Notes: a model not told the origin generated them from the sequence alone. A DNA stretch of 64,000 nucleotides from an uncultured Paracoccaceae bacterium (GCA_937864535.1 CALMJS010000017.1:124001-188000), one strand, 5' to 3'; positions 28,423 to 37,756 are shown, counted from the first letter of the stretch. Made by a program: numbers and translations.

Positions 28423-29258
28423 CCTCGCCATTGTGGACGCCCGAGTTCGAGCCCCCCGTGCAGGTGATGACACCGGCGGGCTGGGTGCGTGTGCTGGTCA
28501 AGGGACTGGCCGTCGGGGCTCTGGTTCTTGGCGGTCTGGTCGTGTTGCTGGCGCTGCGGGTGATCGAGCGTCCCATCTGGGGACAACGCCGTCCCGTGAC
28601 ACCGGCCATCACCTGTTTTGTCTGCCGTAATGCCCTCAGGCTGATCGGAATCACGTTCCGCACAGAGGGGCGACCCTTGACCGGCGCCGGCGCTGTAGTG
28701 GCGAACCATTCCAGTTGGCTGGATATTTTCGTGCTGAATGCGTCAAAACGGATCTATTTCGTGTCCAAGGCTGAAGTGGCGTCATGGCCGCTGATCGGCT
28801 GGCTGGCCCGCGCCACAGGTACAGTATTCATCCGCCGCGACCCGCGTGAGGCTGCGGCCCAGATCGAGGTGTTCCGCGAACGCCTGTCCTGTGGTCATCG
28901 GTTGCTGTTTTTCCCGGAGGGGACATCGACGGACGGCCGCAATGTCATCCCGTTCAAACCGACGCTCTTTGCCGCGTTTTTGTCGCCAGAGCTAAAGGAC
29001 AAATTGTATATACAGCCGGTTTCGGTGATCTACCGCGCCGCCGAGGGCGCAGATCAGCGGCAATATGGCTGGTGGGGCGACATGGAATTTGGCCCGCATT
29101 TGCTGGCTACATTGGCTGCGCCGAAACAGGGGTCGGTGACGTTGGTCTATCATTCGCCGCTACGGGTTGCGGATTACACCGACCGCAAGCAATTGGCCCG
29201 CCACGCCGAAGAGGCCGTTCGCAGCAGTCTGCGACAGGCCGGGGTGTTGGACAACTAG
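28419..29258 (+). CDS. olsA: Lyso-ornithine lipid O-acyltransferase OlsA
   Basis: Second step of ornithine-lipid synthesis: O-acylation of lyso-ornithine lipid at the inner membrane. PlsC-type acyltransferase with an N-terminal membrane helix (about residues 24-50), the HX4D motif NHSSWLD and the FPEGTST motif LLFFPEGTSTDGRNV. 279 aa. Overlaps olsB by 4 bases; the olsBA order is typical. Such phosphorus-free lipids are a feature of roseobacters. Confidence 0.9.
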   Translation: MTSPLWTPEFEPPVQVMTPAGWVRVLVKGLAVGALVLGGLVVLLALRVIERPIWGQRRPVTPAITCFVCRNALRLIGITFRTEGRPLTGAGAVVANHSSWLDIFVLNASKRIYFVSKAEVASWPLIGWLARATGTVFIRRDPREAAAQIEVFRERLSCGHRLLFFPEGTSTDGRNVIPFKPTLFAAFLSPELKDKLYIQPVSVIYRAAEGADQRQYGWWGDMEFGPHLLATLAAPKQGSVTLVYHSPLRVADYTDRKQLARHAEEAVRSSLRQAGVLDN

Positions 29259-29270
29259 CGCGGGCCGGGT

Positions 29271-29894
29271 CTAGCCCATGACCGCGCGAATGGCCCGCAG
29301 CGCGGCTGCGGCGTCGTCCTGCTTCCAGATTTCATCGCCAATGCCAAAGAAATCGGTGTAGGGCGTCAGGGCACGAATGGTGTCGTGATCCAGCGCCCCT
29401 TCGGCGACGCAGGGCACTTCGATCATCTGCGACCACCACTGGAACAGTTCGGTGTCGGCCTGCTCGCCCGTACCCAGCGTGCTGATCCCCGCCGGGCCAA
29501 AGCTGATGTAATCAGCGCCAAGTTCGCCCGCTGTCATGCCGTCATGGCGCGACCCACGACAGAAGGTCCCGACGATGGCATCGTCGCCCAATTGCTTGCG
29601 CACCATTTTAACCGACCGCGCCCCATCTATCAGATGCACACCGTCCAGACCGTGGCGTTCGGCCAACAAGACATGGCTTTCGATGACAAGAGCGATATCG
29701 CGCTCGTGGGTCAATTCGCGCAGGGCATCAGCCGCACGGCCCAGACGGTCTTCGTCGCGGGTGGCCATCGACAGGCGCACACAGGCGACCGGAACCGCGT
29801 CCAGACAGGCGGCGAGGCGGGGGGTAAAGGTCGAAATCTCGAAATCGGCCGGGGTGATGAGATATAGTTGCGGCAGCTCTACAGTGTCGGACAT
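29271..29894 (-). CDS. Thiamine-phosphate synthase/TenI-type protein
   Basis: TIM-barrel protein of the ThiE/TenI family: QLYLITPADF at the N-terminus, GVHLIDGARSVKMVRK, IVGTFCRGSRHDGMTAGELGADYISFGPAG and the phosphate-binding PCVAEGAL region. 207 aa. Start at the second of two tandem ATGs (29894) gives a better distance to GGGGG. It is isolated from other thiamine genes and some ThiE pyrophosphate-binding residues (Lys, Gln) are not evident, so enzymatic activity as ThiE is uncertain. Confidence 0.7.
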   Translation of the reverse strand: MSDTVELPQLYLITPADFEISTFTPRLAACLDAVPVACVRLSMATRDEDRLGRAADALRELTHERDIALVIESHVLLAERHGLDGVHLIDGARSVKMVRKQLGDDAIVGTFCRGSRHDGMTAGELGADYISFGPAGISTLGTGEQADTELFQWWSQMIEVPCVAEGALDHDTIRALTPYTDFFGIGDEIWKQDDAAAALRAIRAVMG

Positions 29895-30019
29895 CATCGC
29901 CCCCTTTGGTCTGTGGTTCGCGCCGATATAGCCGCCCTTGCGCGTCTGCGAAAGTCCCTTGGGCTTGCTTGGTCCCATTATCCCGCGTATCACGCCGCCC
30001 AACCTGAAAGGAGCCCGCT

Positions 30020-30760
30020 ATGCCCACTGGCCTGCCGCAACCCGCCTTTGTTCTGATCCGTCCGCAGATGGGCGAAAATATCGGCGCAGCCGCCCGGGGG
30101 ATGTGGAATTTCGGACTCGACCGCATGCGGGTCACGACGCCGCGCGATGGCTGGCCCAACCCCAAGGCCGTGGCGATGGCCTCTGGCGCGGGGCGGCTGC
30201 TGGATGAGGCGCAGCTCTATGAGACGACGGCCGACGCGGTCGCGGACTGCGCCTATGTCTATGCCACCACGGCGCGGCCCCGTGGTCTGACCAAACCGGT
30301 CCTGACGCCCGAGGCCGCCATGCAGGACGCCGCCCGGCGGATCGCCCAAGGGCAAAAGGTCGCTGTGATGTTCGGGCCGGAACGCGCCGGCATGGAAAAC
30401 GAGGACATCGCGCTGGCCAATGCGATCATCAACGTGCCGGTCAATCCCGAGTTTTCCTCGCTTAATCTGGCGCAATGTGTGTTGCTGACGGGTTATGAAT
30501 GGCGCCGCGCCTCTGCCGAGATCGTCCATGAACGCATGGACGGCAGCGCCGATTGGGCTACTCAGGTCGAGGTCCAGAAACTGGCCGAACACTACGAAGA
30601 GCGGATGGTCGAGGCGGGGTTCTTTTTCCCCGAGGATAAGGCGCCCTCGATGAAGATGAATCTGCGCAACCTGTGGTCGCGGATGCCGCTGACCCGGCAC
30701 GATGTCCAGATGCTGCACGGGGTGATGCGTCAGATGGTCCGCTGGAAAGAACGCGGCTGA
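30020..30760 (+). CDS. SpoU-family RNA 2'-O-methyltransferase, TrmJ-like
   Basis: SPOUT-superfamily methyltransferase that forms a C-terminal trefoil knot; TrmJ relatives 2'-O-methylate position 32 of tRNAs. N-terminal FVLIRPQMGENIGAAARGMWNFG (Asn-Arg region), the knot motif VAVMFGPERAGMENEDIALAN and VNPEFSSLNLAQCVLLTGYEW are conserved. 246 aa. RBS AAGGAG precedes the start. Substrate is assigned by family only. Confidence 0.85.
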   Translation: MPTGLPQPAFVLIRPQMGENIGAAARGMWNFGLDRMRVTTPRDGWPNPKAVAMASGAGRLLDEAQLYETTADAVADCAYVYATTARPRGLTKPVLTPEAAMQDAARRIAQGQKVAVMFGPERAGMENEDIALANAIINVPVNPEFSSLNLAQCVLLTGYEWRRASAEIVHERMDGSADWATQVEVQKLAEHYEERMVEAGFFFPEDKAPSMKMNLRNLWSRMPLTRHDVQMLHGVMRQMVRWKERG

Positions 30761-30820
30761 GCCCTTGCCGCGCCCCGCGCCGCGCCTTAGGTTCCGCCCC
30801 AACTAGGAACGGAGGCAGGC

Positions 30821-31978
30821 ATGGCGCAAAAAACGCGCAAACTGTTCGAAGAGGTGGGCGACGCCCCCAAGGCGACCGCAGCTGCGGTCGGTGCGATTGA
30901 TTCCCGTCGGCGCGGTGCGCGCGGGGCTATCCGCGTTTGGCTGATGGTGATTTTTGCGCTGGTCGCGGCGATGATCATTGTGGGCGGCCTGACCCGTCTG
31001 ACCGACAGCGGTCTGTCGATCACCGAATGGCGTCCGGTCACCGGGGCGATTCCTCCGCTGTCACAGGCGGATTGGGCTGCCGAATTTGAGAAATATCAGT
31101 CCAGCCCGGAATTTTTGCTGCAAAACAGCGCCATGTCGCTGTCCGAGTTCCAGTTCATCTATTGGTGGGAATGGGGCCATCGTTTGCTAGGCCGGGTGAT
31201 CGGTCTGGTTTGGGCCGTTGGCTTTGTCGGGTTCTGGGCGACCAAATCCATCCCGACCGGCTGGACGCGGCGTCTGCTTCTGCTCGGGGTTCTGGGCGGA
31301 TTGCAGGGGGCTGTGGGTTGGTGGATGGTGCATTCGGGGCTGAATGACACCGCTCAGGAAATCGGGCGCACCGACGTCGCCTCCTACCGCTTGGCGACCC
31401 ATCTGGGTCTGGCCTTTGTGATCTTTGGCTTTACCGCGTGGTATGTTTTCCTGTTGGGTCGGTCCGAGGCCGATCTGATGCAGGCGCGCCGCTCGGCCAA
31501 TGCCAAGCTGTTCGGTATGGGAACCGGTCTGATGCATTTCGCGTTCCTGCAGATTTTGCTGGGTGCCTTGGTTGCCGGCATCGATGCGGGGCGCAGTTTC
31601 CCGACCTGGCCGATGATGGGCGACGGGTTCCTGCCGCCCTATATGTTCGACCTGACCCCGGTCTGGCGGAATTTCTTTGAAAACGACGGGCTGGTGCAGT
31701 TCATGCACCGGATGTCGGGGTATCTGCTGATGATCTACGGTATCGTGGTCTGGAACCGCGCCCGTAAATCGCCCAATCGTCGGGTGCGGTTTGCATTTAA
31801 CGCGGTATTGGCGATGATGCTGGTACAAATGACGCTGGGAATTGTGACCGTGCTGCAATCGGCGCATCTGCATGTGGCCATCACCCATCAGGCGGGCGCG
31901 ATCGTGCTGTGGGTGTTGATCCTGCGGGCGCGCTATCTGTCCCGTTACCCTGTCGCCCAATCCGTTAGAGAGGCCTGA
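30821..31978 (+). CDS. ctaA: Heme A synthase (COX15/CtaA type 2)
   Basis: Integral membrane enzyme that oxidises heme O to heme A for aa3-type cytochrome oxidase. Eight predicted helices (first at about residues 37-57). LTRLTDSGLSITEWRPVTG, WEWGHRLLGR (heme-ligand His), FMHRMSGYLL and the final HLHVAITHQ carry the conserved His ligands. 385 aa, with the short N-terminal extension of alphaproteobacterial COX15. The next gene starts 2 bp after its stop. Confidence 0.93.
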   Translation: MAQKTRKLFEEVGDAPKATAAAVGAIDSRRRGARGAIRVWLMVIFALVAAMIIVGGLTRLTDSGLSITEWRPVTGAIPPLSQADWAAEFEKYQSSPEFLLQNSAMSLSEFQFIYWWEWGHRLLGRVIGLVWAVGFVGFWATKSIPTGWTRRLLLLGVLGGLQGAVGWWMVHSGLNDTAQEIGRTDVASYRLATHLGLAFVIFGFTAWYVFLLGRSEADLMQARRSANAKLFGMGTGLMHFAFLQILLGALVAGIDAGRSFPTWPMMGDGFLPPYMFDLTPVWRNFFENDGLVQFMHRMSGYLLMIYGIVVWNRARKSPNRRVRFAFNAVLAMMLVQMTLGIVTVLQSAHLHVAITHQAGAIVLWVLILRARYLSRYPVAQSVREA

Positions 31979-31979
31979 G

Positions 31980-33449
31980 ATGACTGCATTTGATGAACTG
32001 GTCGCCTTTGACCGCGATACCCAGGCGCTGGCGCAGATCGCAGGCCGTTTGGGCTGGGATCAGGAAACCATGATGCCGCGCGGCGCGGCGGACCAGCGCG
32101 GAGACGAATTCGCCGCGATCGAGGCCGTGCTGCATGCCCGTCGTACCGATCCGCGCGTCGGGGAGTGGCTGGCCAAGGCCGAGCCGGGCGACGAGGTCGG
32201 CGCGGCCATCCTGCGCCATATCCGCCGGAGCTATGACCGCACCAACAAGGTTCCGGCCAAACTGGCCGCCGAACTGGCGCGGATCACCAGCAAGTCGCAG
32301 GGCGTCTGGGCCGAGGCCCGCGCCAATAACGATTTCGCGGCCTTTGCCCCGACCTTCAAAGAGGTGCTGCGATTGCGGCGCGAAGAGGGTGCGGCGCTGG
32401 CCGAAGGCGGTGATATCTATGACGCGCTGCTGAACGATTATGAACCGGGTGCGAAATCGGCGGATCTGGTCGCGATGTTCGACGCGATGCGCCCGCGGCT
32501 GGTGGCCCTGCGGCAGGCGGTGCTGGATCGTCCCGAACCCAAGGCGCTGGATCGCCACTTTGACGAGGCGGTCCAGTTGAAACTGTCGACCACCTTGGCG
32601 ACGACCTTTGGCTATGACCTGTCGCGCGGTCGCATCGACAAGGCCGTGCATCCCTTCAGCTCGGGCTCTGGCAACGATGTGCGGATCACCACCCGTACGG
32701 CGGCCTATGATCCGTTCAACTGTTTCTATTCGACCATCCACGAGGTCGGCCATGCCTGCTATGAGCAGAACATCGATCAGGCCTATCTGCTGACCCCGCT
32801 GGGCAATGGCGTGTCGATGGGCGTGCACGAGAGCCAGAGCCGCATCTACGAAAACCAATTGGGCCGTAGCCGCGCCTTTGCCGGCTGGCTCTACGGGCAG
32901 ATGCGCGATGCCTTTGGCGATTTCGGCATTTCGTCCGAGGATGAATTCTATGCCACCGTGAACCGCGTGTCGCGCGGCTATATCCGGACCGAGGCTGACG
33001 AATTGCAGTATAACCTGCATGTGTTGCTGCGGTTTGACCTCGAACGGGCGCTGATCCGGGGCGAGCTGGAGATTGATGATCTCGAAGCCGCATGGAACGA
33101 CCGTTTCGCCGCTGATTTCGGCTATGCGGTCGATAAGCCGTCGAATGGTGTGTTGCAGGATGTGCATTGGCCGGTAGGTCTGTTCGGCTATTTCCCGACC
33201 TACAGTCTGGGCAATGTCTATGCGGGCAACCTGCATGCCGCGCTGCGCGAGGCGATCCCGGATCTGGATGCCGATCTGGCGCAGGGGCGGACCGCGCGGG
33301 CGACTGGCTGGCTGCGTGATAACCTGCAACAGCATGGCGGTTTGTACGAGCCGCGCGAGACGATTGTGCGCGCCATCGGCAAAGAACCGACCGAGGCGCC
33401 GCTGCTCGATTACCTGGACGCCAAGTTCTCGGACATCTACGGTCTCTAA
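31980..33449 (+). CDS. M32-family metallocarboxypeptidase
   Basis: Cytoplasmic zinc carboxypeptidase (Taq carboxypeptidase family) that trims C-terminal residues from peptides. Zinc motif HEVGH within TIHEVGHACYEQNI (about residues 254-258) and the downstream Glu ligand in MGVHESQSR. Conserved N-terminal ETMMPRGAADQR. 489 aa. Starts 2 bp after ctaA and runs directly into the MFS gene, so three genes are probably co-transcribed. Confidence 0.92.
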   Translation: MTAFDELVAFDRDTQALAQIAGRLGWDQETMMPRGAADQRGDEFAAIEAVLHARRTDPRVGEWLAKAEPGDEVGAAILRHIRRSYDRTNKVPAKLAAELARITSKSQGVWAEARANNDFAAFAPTFKEVLRLRREEGAALAEGGDIYDALLNDYEPGAKSADLVAMFDAMRPRLVALRQAVLDRPEPKALDRHFDEAVQLKLSTTLATTFGYDLSRGRIDKAVHPFSSGSGNDVRITTRTAAYDPFNCFYSTIHEVGHACYEQNIDQAYLLTPLGNGVSMGVHESQSRIYENQLGRSRAFAGWLYGQMRDAFGDFGISSEDEFYATVNRVSRGYIRTEADELQYNLHVLLRFDLERALIRGELEIDDLEAAWNDRFAADFGYAVDKPSNGVLQDVHWPVGLFGYFPTYSLGNVYAGNLHAALREAIPDLDADLAQGRTARATGWLRDNLQQHGGLYEPRETIVRAIGKEPTEAPLLDYLDAKFSDIYGL

Positions 33450-34640
33450 ATGACGGAAACCGCCCGGCTGTCCCGCAGTTATGCCATTTGGTTGATCGCT
33501 GTGGGGCAGCTGGTCGGCTACGCCAGCCTCTATTACAGTTTTGCTGCGCTGATCGGTGTCTGGCGGGCCGAGTTCGACTTTCCGCCCGGCGTTCTGGCGG
33601 CTGGGCTGATGGTGTCCACGCTCTTGGCGGCGGCGACGGCACCGTTTACGGGGGCGCTGGTGGATCGGGGCCGGGCCATGGGACTGATGGTCTGCGGGCC
33701 GCTGGTCGGGGTTGTGTCACTGGGGTTACTGGCTACCTCGCAAACGCCGTGGGGCTATTTGCTGGCATGGACGGTGAACGGGTTTGCCCAGTCGATGTTT
33801 CTCTATGATGTCGGTTTTGCCTTCCTCGTACGGCGTCTGGGGCCCGATGCCCGCAGTGCTATCGTCCGCGTGACGCTGGTGGCAGGGTTTGCCTCGACGC
33901 TCGCGTTTCCGGCGGCGGCGCTGTTGTCGGACGGTCTGGGATGGCGCGGTACGCTCTGGGCGGCGGCAGCAGGACTTGCACTGATTTCGCCGTTGAATTT
34001 TCTGGCCGTTCGCCATTTGCGTCAGGGCGAAGTGATCATAGCCGACCTGAACCGGCACCAGAAACATGCCGCGCGGCTGGCCGTCCGTCGTCCGGTGTTC
34101 TGGATCGTCGCGCTGGTCTTTGCGCTGATCGCGCTCAATCACTGGATGCTGATCACCTACTTTTTGCCGATTGTGACCGGTCTGGGCGCTGCGGAAAAAA
34201 TGGCGGTGATCGCGGCCTCGCTGGTCGGGCCGGGGCAGGTTGCGGGGCGGTTCCTGCTGATGAAGGCCGAACAGCGGCTGAGCAATCGGGCGGCTACTGT
34301 CGGCGTTGTGTCGGCCATGCTGCTATCGTCGGTGCTGCTCAGCCTTGCCGGGGCGGCGCCTGTGCTGATCTTTGGCTTTGCGGTGATCCAAGGGGCGGCG
34401 GGTGGCATCGTGACGATCCTGAAACCGGTTTTGATCAGCGAAATCCTCGGGCGCGAAGGGTTCGGCACCATCGCCGGTTTGGTCCAACTGCCAGCAACGA
34501 TTGCGACCGCGCTTGGCCCGATGTTGGCGGCGGGCCTGTTGGCGGCCGCCGGGGTGGGGGCGATTTTGCTGACCAGCCTTGTTCTGGTCAGCATCGCCCT
34601 GTCGATCGTCGTCTTTAGCGGGCTTGGATCTAGGACTTAG
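33450..34640 (+). CDS. Major facilitator superfamily transporter
   Basis: Twelve-helix MFS protein of 396 aa. The cytoplasmic loop 2-3 signature is visible as TGALVDRGRAMGLMV, and the N-terminal helix begins near residue 10. The ATG directly follows the M32 stop (no spacing). It overlaps the convergent enoyl-CoA hydratase by 11 bases. Monocarboxylate/oxalate-like MFS proteins look similar, but no substrate can be named. Confidence 0.82.
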   Translation: MTETARLSRSYAIWLIAVGQLVGYASLYYSFAALIGVWRAEFDFPPGVLAAGLMVSTLLAAATAPFTGALVDRGRAMGLMVCGPLVGVVSLGLLATSQTPWGYLLAWTVNGFAQSMFLYDVGFAFLVRRLGPDARSAIVRVTLVAGFASTLAFPAAALLSDGLGWRGTLWAAAAGLALISPLNFLAVRHLRQGEVIIADLNRHQKHAARLAVRRPVFWIVALVFALIALNHWMLITYFLPIVTGLGAAEKMAVIAASLVGPGQVAGRFLLMKAEQRLSNRAATVGVVSAMLLSSVLLSLAGAAPVLIFGFAVIQGAAGGIVTILKPVLISEILGREGFGTIAGLVQLPATIATALGPMLAAGLLAAAGVGAILLTSLVLVSIALSIVVFSGLGSRT

Positions 34641-35415
34641 CCCAATCCGGTGCCCGCTTTTCCAGAAATGCCGTGATGCCTTCGTCGGTATCGCGGTCCA
34701 GCATGTTGTTGACCATGACCTCTCCGGCAAAGGCATAGGCCTCGGCCGTGGTGAGTTGGGACTGTTCGTAGAAGGCGCGCTTGCCATGGCGCACCGCGCT
34801 GGACAATTTCTGTGCGATCACTCCGGCCAGTTCCTCGGCAGCGCCAAGCAGTTCCGGCTCTGGCACGGCGCGATTGATCAGCCCGATCCGGCGCGCCTCT
34901 GTGCAGTCGATGAACCTGCCCGTGACCAGCATGTCAAACGCCGCCTTGCGGGGGACGGTGCGGGTTAGGGCCACCATCGGGGTCGAGCAGAACAGGCCGA
35001 TATTGACACCGTTGACACCAAAACGTGTGCCCTCGGCCGCGATGGCGAGGTCACAGGTCGCAACCAGTTGGCATCCGGCGGCGGTGGCGATGCCATGCGG
35101 GGCGGCGATGACGGGCTGCGGAATCGCTTGGATCGTTTGCATCAGGCGGCCGCAGCGGTCAAAGAGGTCCTTGAAATAGGCGGCGCCTTTGTCAGGGGAC
35201 TGGCGGCCCGCCTGCATTTCGCGCAGATCATGGCCGGCGCAGAACGCCTTGCCTGCGCCCGACAGGATGACAGCGCGGATATCGCTCTGGGCGATGTCGT
35301 CAAAGGTGGCCTGCAAGGCCTCAATCATGGCGTCGGATAGCGCGTTCAGCCGCTCGGGCGCGGTCATCCGAATATGGGCGATGTTGTTTGTGACGTGGCG
35401 TTCCAGCAATGCCAT
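34630..35415 (-). CDS. Enoyl-CoA hydratase/isomerase family protein
   Basis: Crotonase-fold enzyme. SGAGKAFCAGHDLREM supplies the first oxyanion-hole region and PHGIATAAGCQLVATCDLAIAAEGTRFGV the second; the usual catalytic Glu pair is not obvious at the C-terminal position, so hydratase activity is likely but not certain. 261 aa. Possible substrate range: short-chain enoyl-CoA from fatty or amino-acid degradation. The thioesterase-like gene begins divergently 57 bp upstream. Confidence 0.82.
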   Translation of the reverse strand: MALLERHVTNNIAHIRMTAPERLNALSDAMIEALQATFDDIAQSDIRAVILSGAGKAFCAGHDLREMQAGRQSPDKGAAYFKDLFDRCGRLMQTIQAIPQPVIAAPHGIATAAGCQLVATCDLAIAAEGTRFGVNGVNIGLFCSTPMVALTRTVPRKAAFDMLVTGRFIDCTEARRIGLINRAVPEPELLGAAEELAGVIAQKLSSAVRHGKRAFYEQSQLTTAEAYAFAGEVMVNNMLDRDTDEGITAFLEKRAPDWAKS

Positions 35416-35472
35416 CTTGTGTCCTCCCTGATCCTGCGGCCAGCTTAGGCGGTCAAAGAGGAGGTGGGAAGC

Positions 35473-35892
35473 ATGACATTTGCGATGGACTGTGCGGCAT
35501 TAACGCAGTTCCTGGCCAGCGATTTCGCGCAGGTCGCCGATATGTTCGAGGTTCTCGAGGTGACCGAGGCCGGTTTGCGGGTGCGGCTGATTGTGAATGA
35601 CAGTCATCTGCGCCCCGGCGGCACGGTGAGCGGGCCGACGATGTTTGCCCTCGCCGATGTCAGCGTCTATCTCGCGATCCTGTCGCGCATCGGGCCCAAG
35701 GCGCTGGCGGTGACGACCAATTGCAGCATCGACTTCATGCGCAAACCGGCGGCGGGCTGTGATCTGATCTGCGATGTGCGCCTGCTCAAGGTCGGGCGGG
35801 TGCTGGCGGTGGCCGATTGTCTGATCACCTCGGTCGGGCAGGGTGATCCGGTCGCGCGGGCCAGCATGACCTATTCGATCCCGCCAAAATAA
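35473..35892 (+). CDS. PaaI-type hotdog-fold thioesterase
   Basis: Hotdog-fold acyl-CoA thioesterase relative. The block LRPGGTVSGPTMFALADVSVY contains the helix with the catalytic Asp/Asn-equivalent, followed by NCSIDFMRKPAAG. 139 aa. ATG 35473 has GGAGG 8 bases upstream and is preferred to the GTG three codons before. Divergent from the enoyl-CoA hydratase, suggesting shared regulation of an acyl-CoA pathway. Confidence 0.82.
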   Translation: MTFAMDCAALTQFLASDFAQVADMFEVLEVTEAGLRVRLIVNDSHLRPGGTVSGPTMFALADVSVYLAILSRIGPKALAVTTNCSIDFMRKPAAGCDLICDVRLLKVGRVLAVADCLITSVGQGDPVARASMTYSIPPK

Positions 35893-35921
35893 AAAATGGG
35901 CGGGATAAACCCGCCCAGTTG
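35893..35921. terminator. Bidirectional terminator
   Basis: GGGCGGG-ATAAA-CCCGCCC (35898-35916) with an A run before it. It separates the plus-strand thioesterase gene from the minus-strand DUF1127 gene and can serve the latter best (T run on the minus strand). Confidence 0.8.
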
Positions 35922-35940
35922 TCAGGAAGAGCCGGGGATA

Positions 35941-36171
35941 TCAGGCCCTCCAGAAATACTTTGCCGCCTCGCTCTGCGCCTGCTCGGCAGTCAGGCCGAT
36001 GTCGTTGAACATATGGTCCGGCAGGTCGCGCAGGTGTTTTCGGGTGCGGCGGCGCTGGTCCCAGGTCGCAGCAACGACCGCCGCACGGACCAGCACGCGG
36101 GCCAGCACGGAATGCGGCGCGGGAATGGCGATCGTCGGGAACGGAACCGAAGTGTCGAACGTCTGGGACAT
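35941..36171 (-). CDS. DUF1127 small protein
   Basis: 76 residues, MSQTFDTSVPFPTIAIP..., with the C-terminal arginine-rich DUF1127 motif (RRRTRKHLRDLPDHMFNDIGLT). DUF1127 proteins are small basic proteins linked to RNA turnover or phosphate/stress response in alphaproteobacteria. The ATG at 36171 has AGAGG upstream and excludes the longer upstream frame. Divergent from the MocR gene across a region with TACAAT repeats. Confidence 0.82.
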   Translation of the reverse strand: MSQTFDTSVPFPTIAIPAPHSVLARVLVRAAVVAATWDQRRRTRKHLRDLPDHMFNDIGLTAEQAQSEAAKYFWRA

Positions 36172-36186
36172 GGAAAACCTCTTGAC

Positions 36187-36275
36187 TTGTATTGGTACAA
36201 TCATAACTATTGCATGAGTATTTGGGTACAATGTGCCCGCAATCCTGTCTAGGAATACATTGTGACTGATACAAT
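36187..36275. promoter_or_regulatory. MocR-type operator region with TACAAT repeats
   Basis: TTGTA-TTGG-TACAA (36187-36200) is a perfect inverted repeat containing GGTACAAT (36194-36201). The direct copy GGTACAAT is at 36225-36232 and GATACAAT at 36268-36275, inside the first codons of the MocR gene. A further GGTACAAT-like site is within the gene near 36515. Repeats 31 and 43 bp apart fit the spaced sites recognised by GntR/MocR proteins. Confidence 0.6.
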
Positions 36276-37638
36276 TTGGTGCCCTGATCTGGACAATGCG
36301 GTTGGGCCGAAATACCGCGCCATCGAAATCGCTATCCGCGAAGCGATCCGGAAGGGAACCCTGCCAGAGGGCGCAAAATTGCCGCCTGTCAGGGATTTAG
36401 CATGGAAAAGGAACGTCACCCCGGGCACCGTTGCGCGCGCCTACAAGAATTTGGTCGATGCCGGCATCCTCGAGGCAGGGGTCGGCAAGGGCACATTTGT
36501 ACCAGAGCGTAGAGTGGTACAATCGGAGGCGATCATTGATCCCGGCGCGACTCTGCTCAGTCCGCGGCTGCCAGATATGGGGCAGGGGAAGCTGATCCGT
36601 CAGGCGATGATCGATTTTGCCCAAGGGGCGAGTTCGGACACCTTGCTTCGCTATCCGGTGCGCGAACATCATGCTCCGGCGCGTGAGGCGTTCTATCACG
36701 CCCATAAGACCATGCCGGTTGGTCAGTTCGGACCGGACAGCACGGTGATCACCCATGGCGGCCAACATGCGATCGTCATGATCCTGCAGACTGTTTTGCG
36801 CGGGGCTGGCCCGACGGTCATGGTCGATGAGTTGACCTATAACGGGTTCCGCCGTGCGGCGGAATTGTGCCGTGCGCCGACAGTGAGTGTCGAATGGGAC
36901 GAAGAGGGCCCGCGTGTCGATCGGTTCGAAAGCCTGATCCGTGATCATGGCGTGCGGATCTATCTGACCTGCTGCGATGTGTGCAACCCGACAACGATGA
37001 CCACGTCGTTGCGCCGTCGCGGGCAGATCGTGGACCTGTGCAGGCAATACGGTGTTCAGATCATTGACGATGACAGCTATCGTAACGGCCCCTTCCGAGG
37101 GCCCAGCTATCGACAATTCGCGCCGGAATTGGCGTGGTATGTCACCTCGCCCTCGAAATCGATCTCTGCGGCGATGCGGATCGGGTTTGTCCTGCCGCCC
37201 GAAGGCTGGCTGAACCCGTTTATCCGGTCTGCCACTTTCAATTCCTTTGGTGTGCCGACGATGATCACCTCTGTTTATGCCGCGGTTCAGAGCCATCCTG
37301 ACCTGCCGGGAATTATGGAGGCAACGCGGGCGCATATGCTGTCGCGGCTGCGGATGGCGGTGAATGTCTTGGGGCGCCACAAAATCCGCTGGCAGGAAAA
37401 CGTGCCGTTCCTCTGGCTCGAATTGCCGGACGGCTGGCGCAGTGGTGAATTCTGCCGCAGCGCCGAGGCGCAGGGGATTTTCCTGAAATCCGCCGAGGAA
37501 TTTGGCCCCCGCGAGGGACGCCGCGTTCAGGCCGTGCGGATCGCCATCAATGGCGGCATCGGTTTGGACCGGTTCGAGGCCGCTGTCGGCACCCTGCGGC
37601 ATCTTTTGGATCATCCGCCAGAGCGTTTGACGGTGTGA
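36262..37638 (+). CDS. MocR/GntR regulator with PLP aminotransferase-like domain
   Basis: MocR-type transcription factor: winged HTH at residues 15-85 (REAIRKGTLPEGAKLPPVRDLAWKRNVTPGTVARAYKNL) joined to a type I aminotransferase fold. PLP contacts include CNPTTMTT and DDSYRNGPF; the Schiff-base Lys is in TSPSKSISAAMRIGF. 458 aa. Start GTG at 36262. Divergent from the DUF1127 gene with TACAAT operator repeats between them. Effector and regulated pathway unknown. Confidence 0.85.
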   Translation: MTDTIWCPDLDNAVGPKYRAIEIAIREAIRKGTLPEGAKLPPVRDLAWKRNVTPGTVARAYKNLVDAGILEAGVGKGTFVPERRVVQSEAIIDPGATLLSPRLPDMGQGKLIRQAMIDFAQGASSDTLLRYPVREHHAPAREAFYHAHKTMPVGQFGPDSTVITHGGQHAIVMILQTVLRGAGPTVMVDELTYNGFRRAAELCRAPTVSVEWDEEGPRVDRFESLIRDHGVRIYLTCCDVCNPTTMTTSLRRRGQIVDLCRQYGVQIIDDDSYRNGPFRGPSYRQFAPELAWYVTSPSKSISAAMRIGFVLPPEGWLNPFIRSATFNSFGVPTMITSVYAAVQSHPDLPGIMEATRAHMLSRLRMAVNVLGRHKIRWQENVPFLWLELPDGWRSGEFCRSAEAQGIFLKSAEEFGPREGRRVQAVRIAINGGIGLDRFEAAVGTLRHLLDHPPERLTV

Positions 37639-37707
37639 TTTGTGGGGTAAAATAATACCTTTATTGTAACAGATTGTTTTTGAACGTTTTTATTTGACAA
37701 TAGGCGC

Positions 37708-37756
37708 TTGACTGGGGTGTTTTGCTGTATATAACCCGCCCATCCGATTGATGGGC
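37708..37756 (+). promoter_or_regulatory. rplM promoter and leader hairpin
   Basis: TTGACT (37708-37713), a 16-bp spacer and TATAAC (37730-37735) form a good sigma-70 promoter. Three bases on, GCCCATC-CGATT-GATGGGC (37738-37756) is a perfect 7-bp hairpin in the early leader, 35 bp before rplM. Position fits a ribosomal-protein leader controlled by L13 feedback; that role is inferred. Confidence 0.6.
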
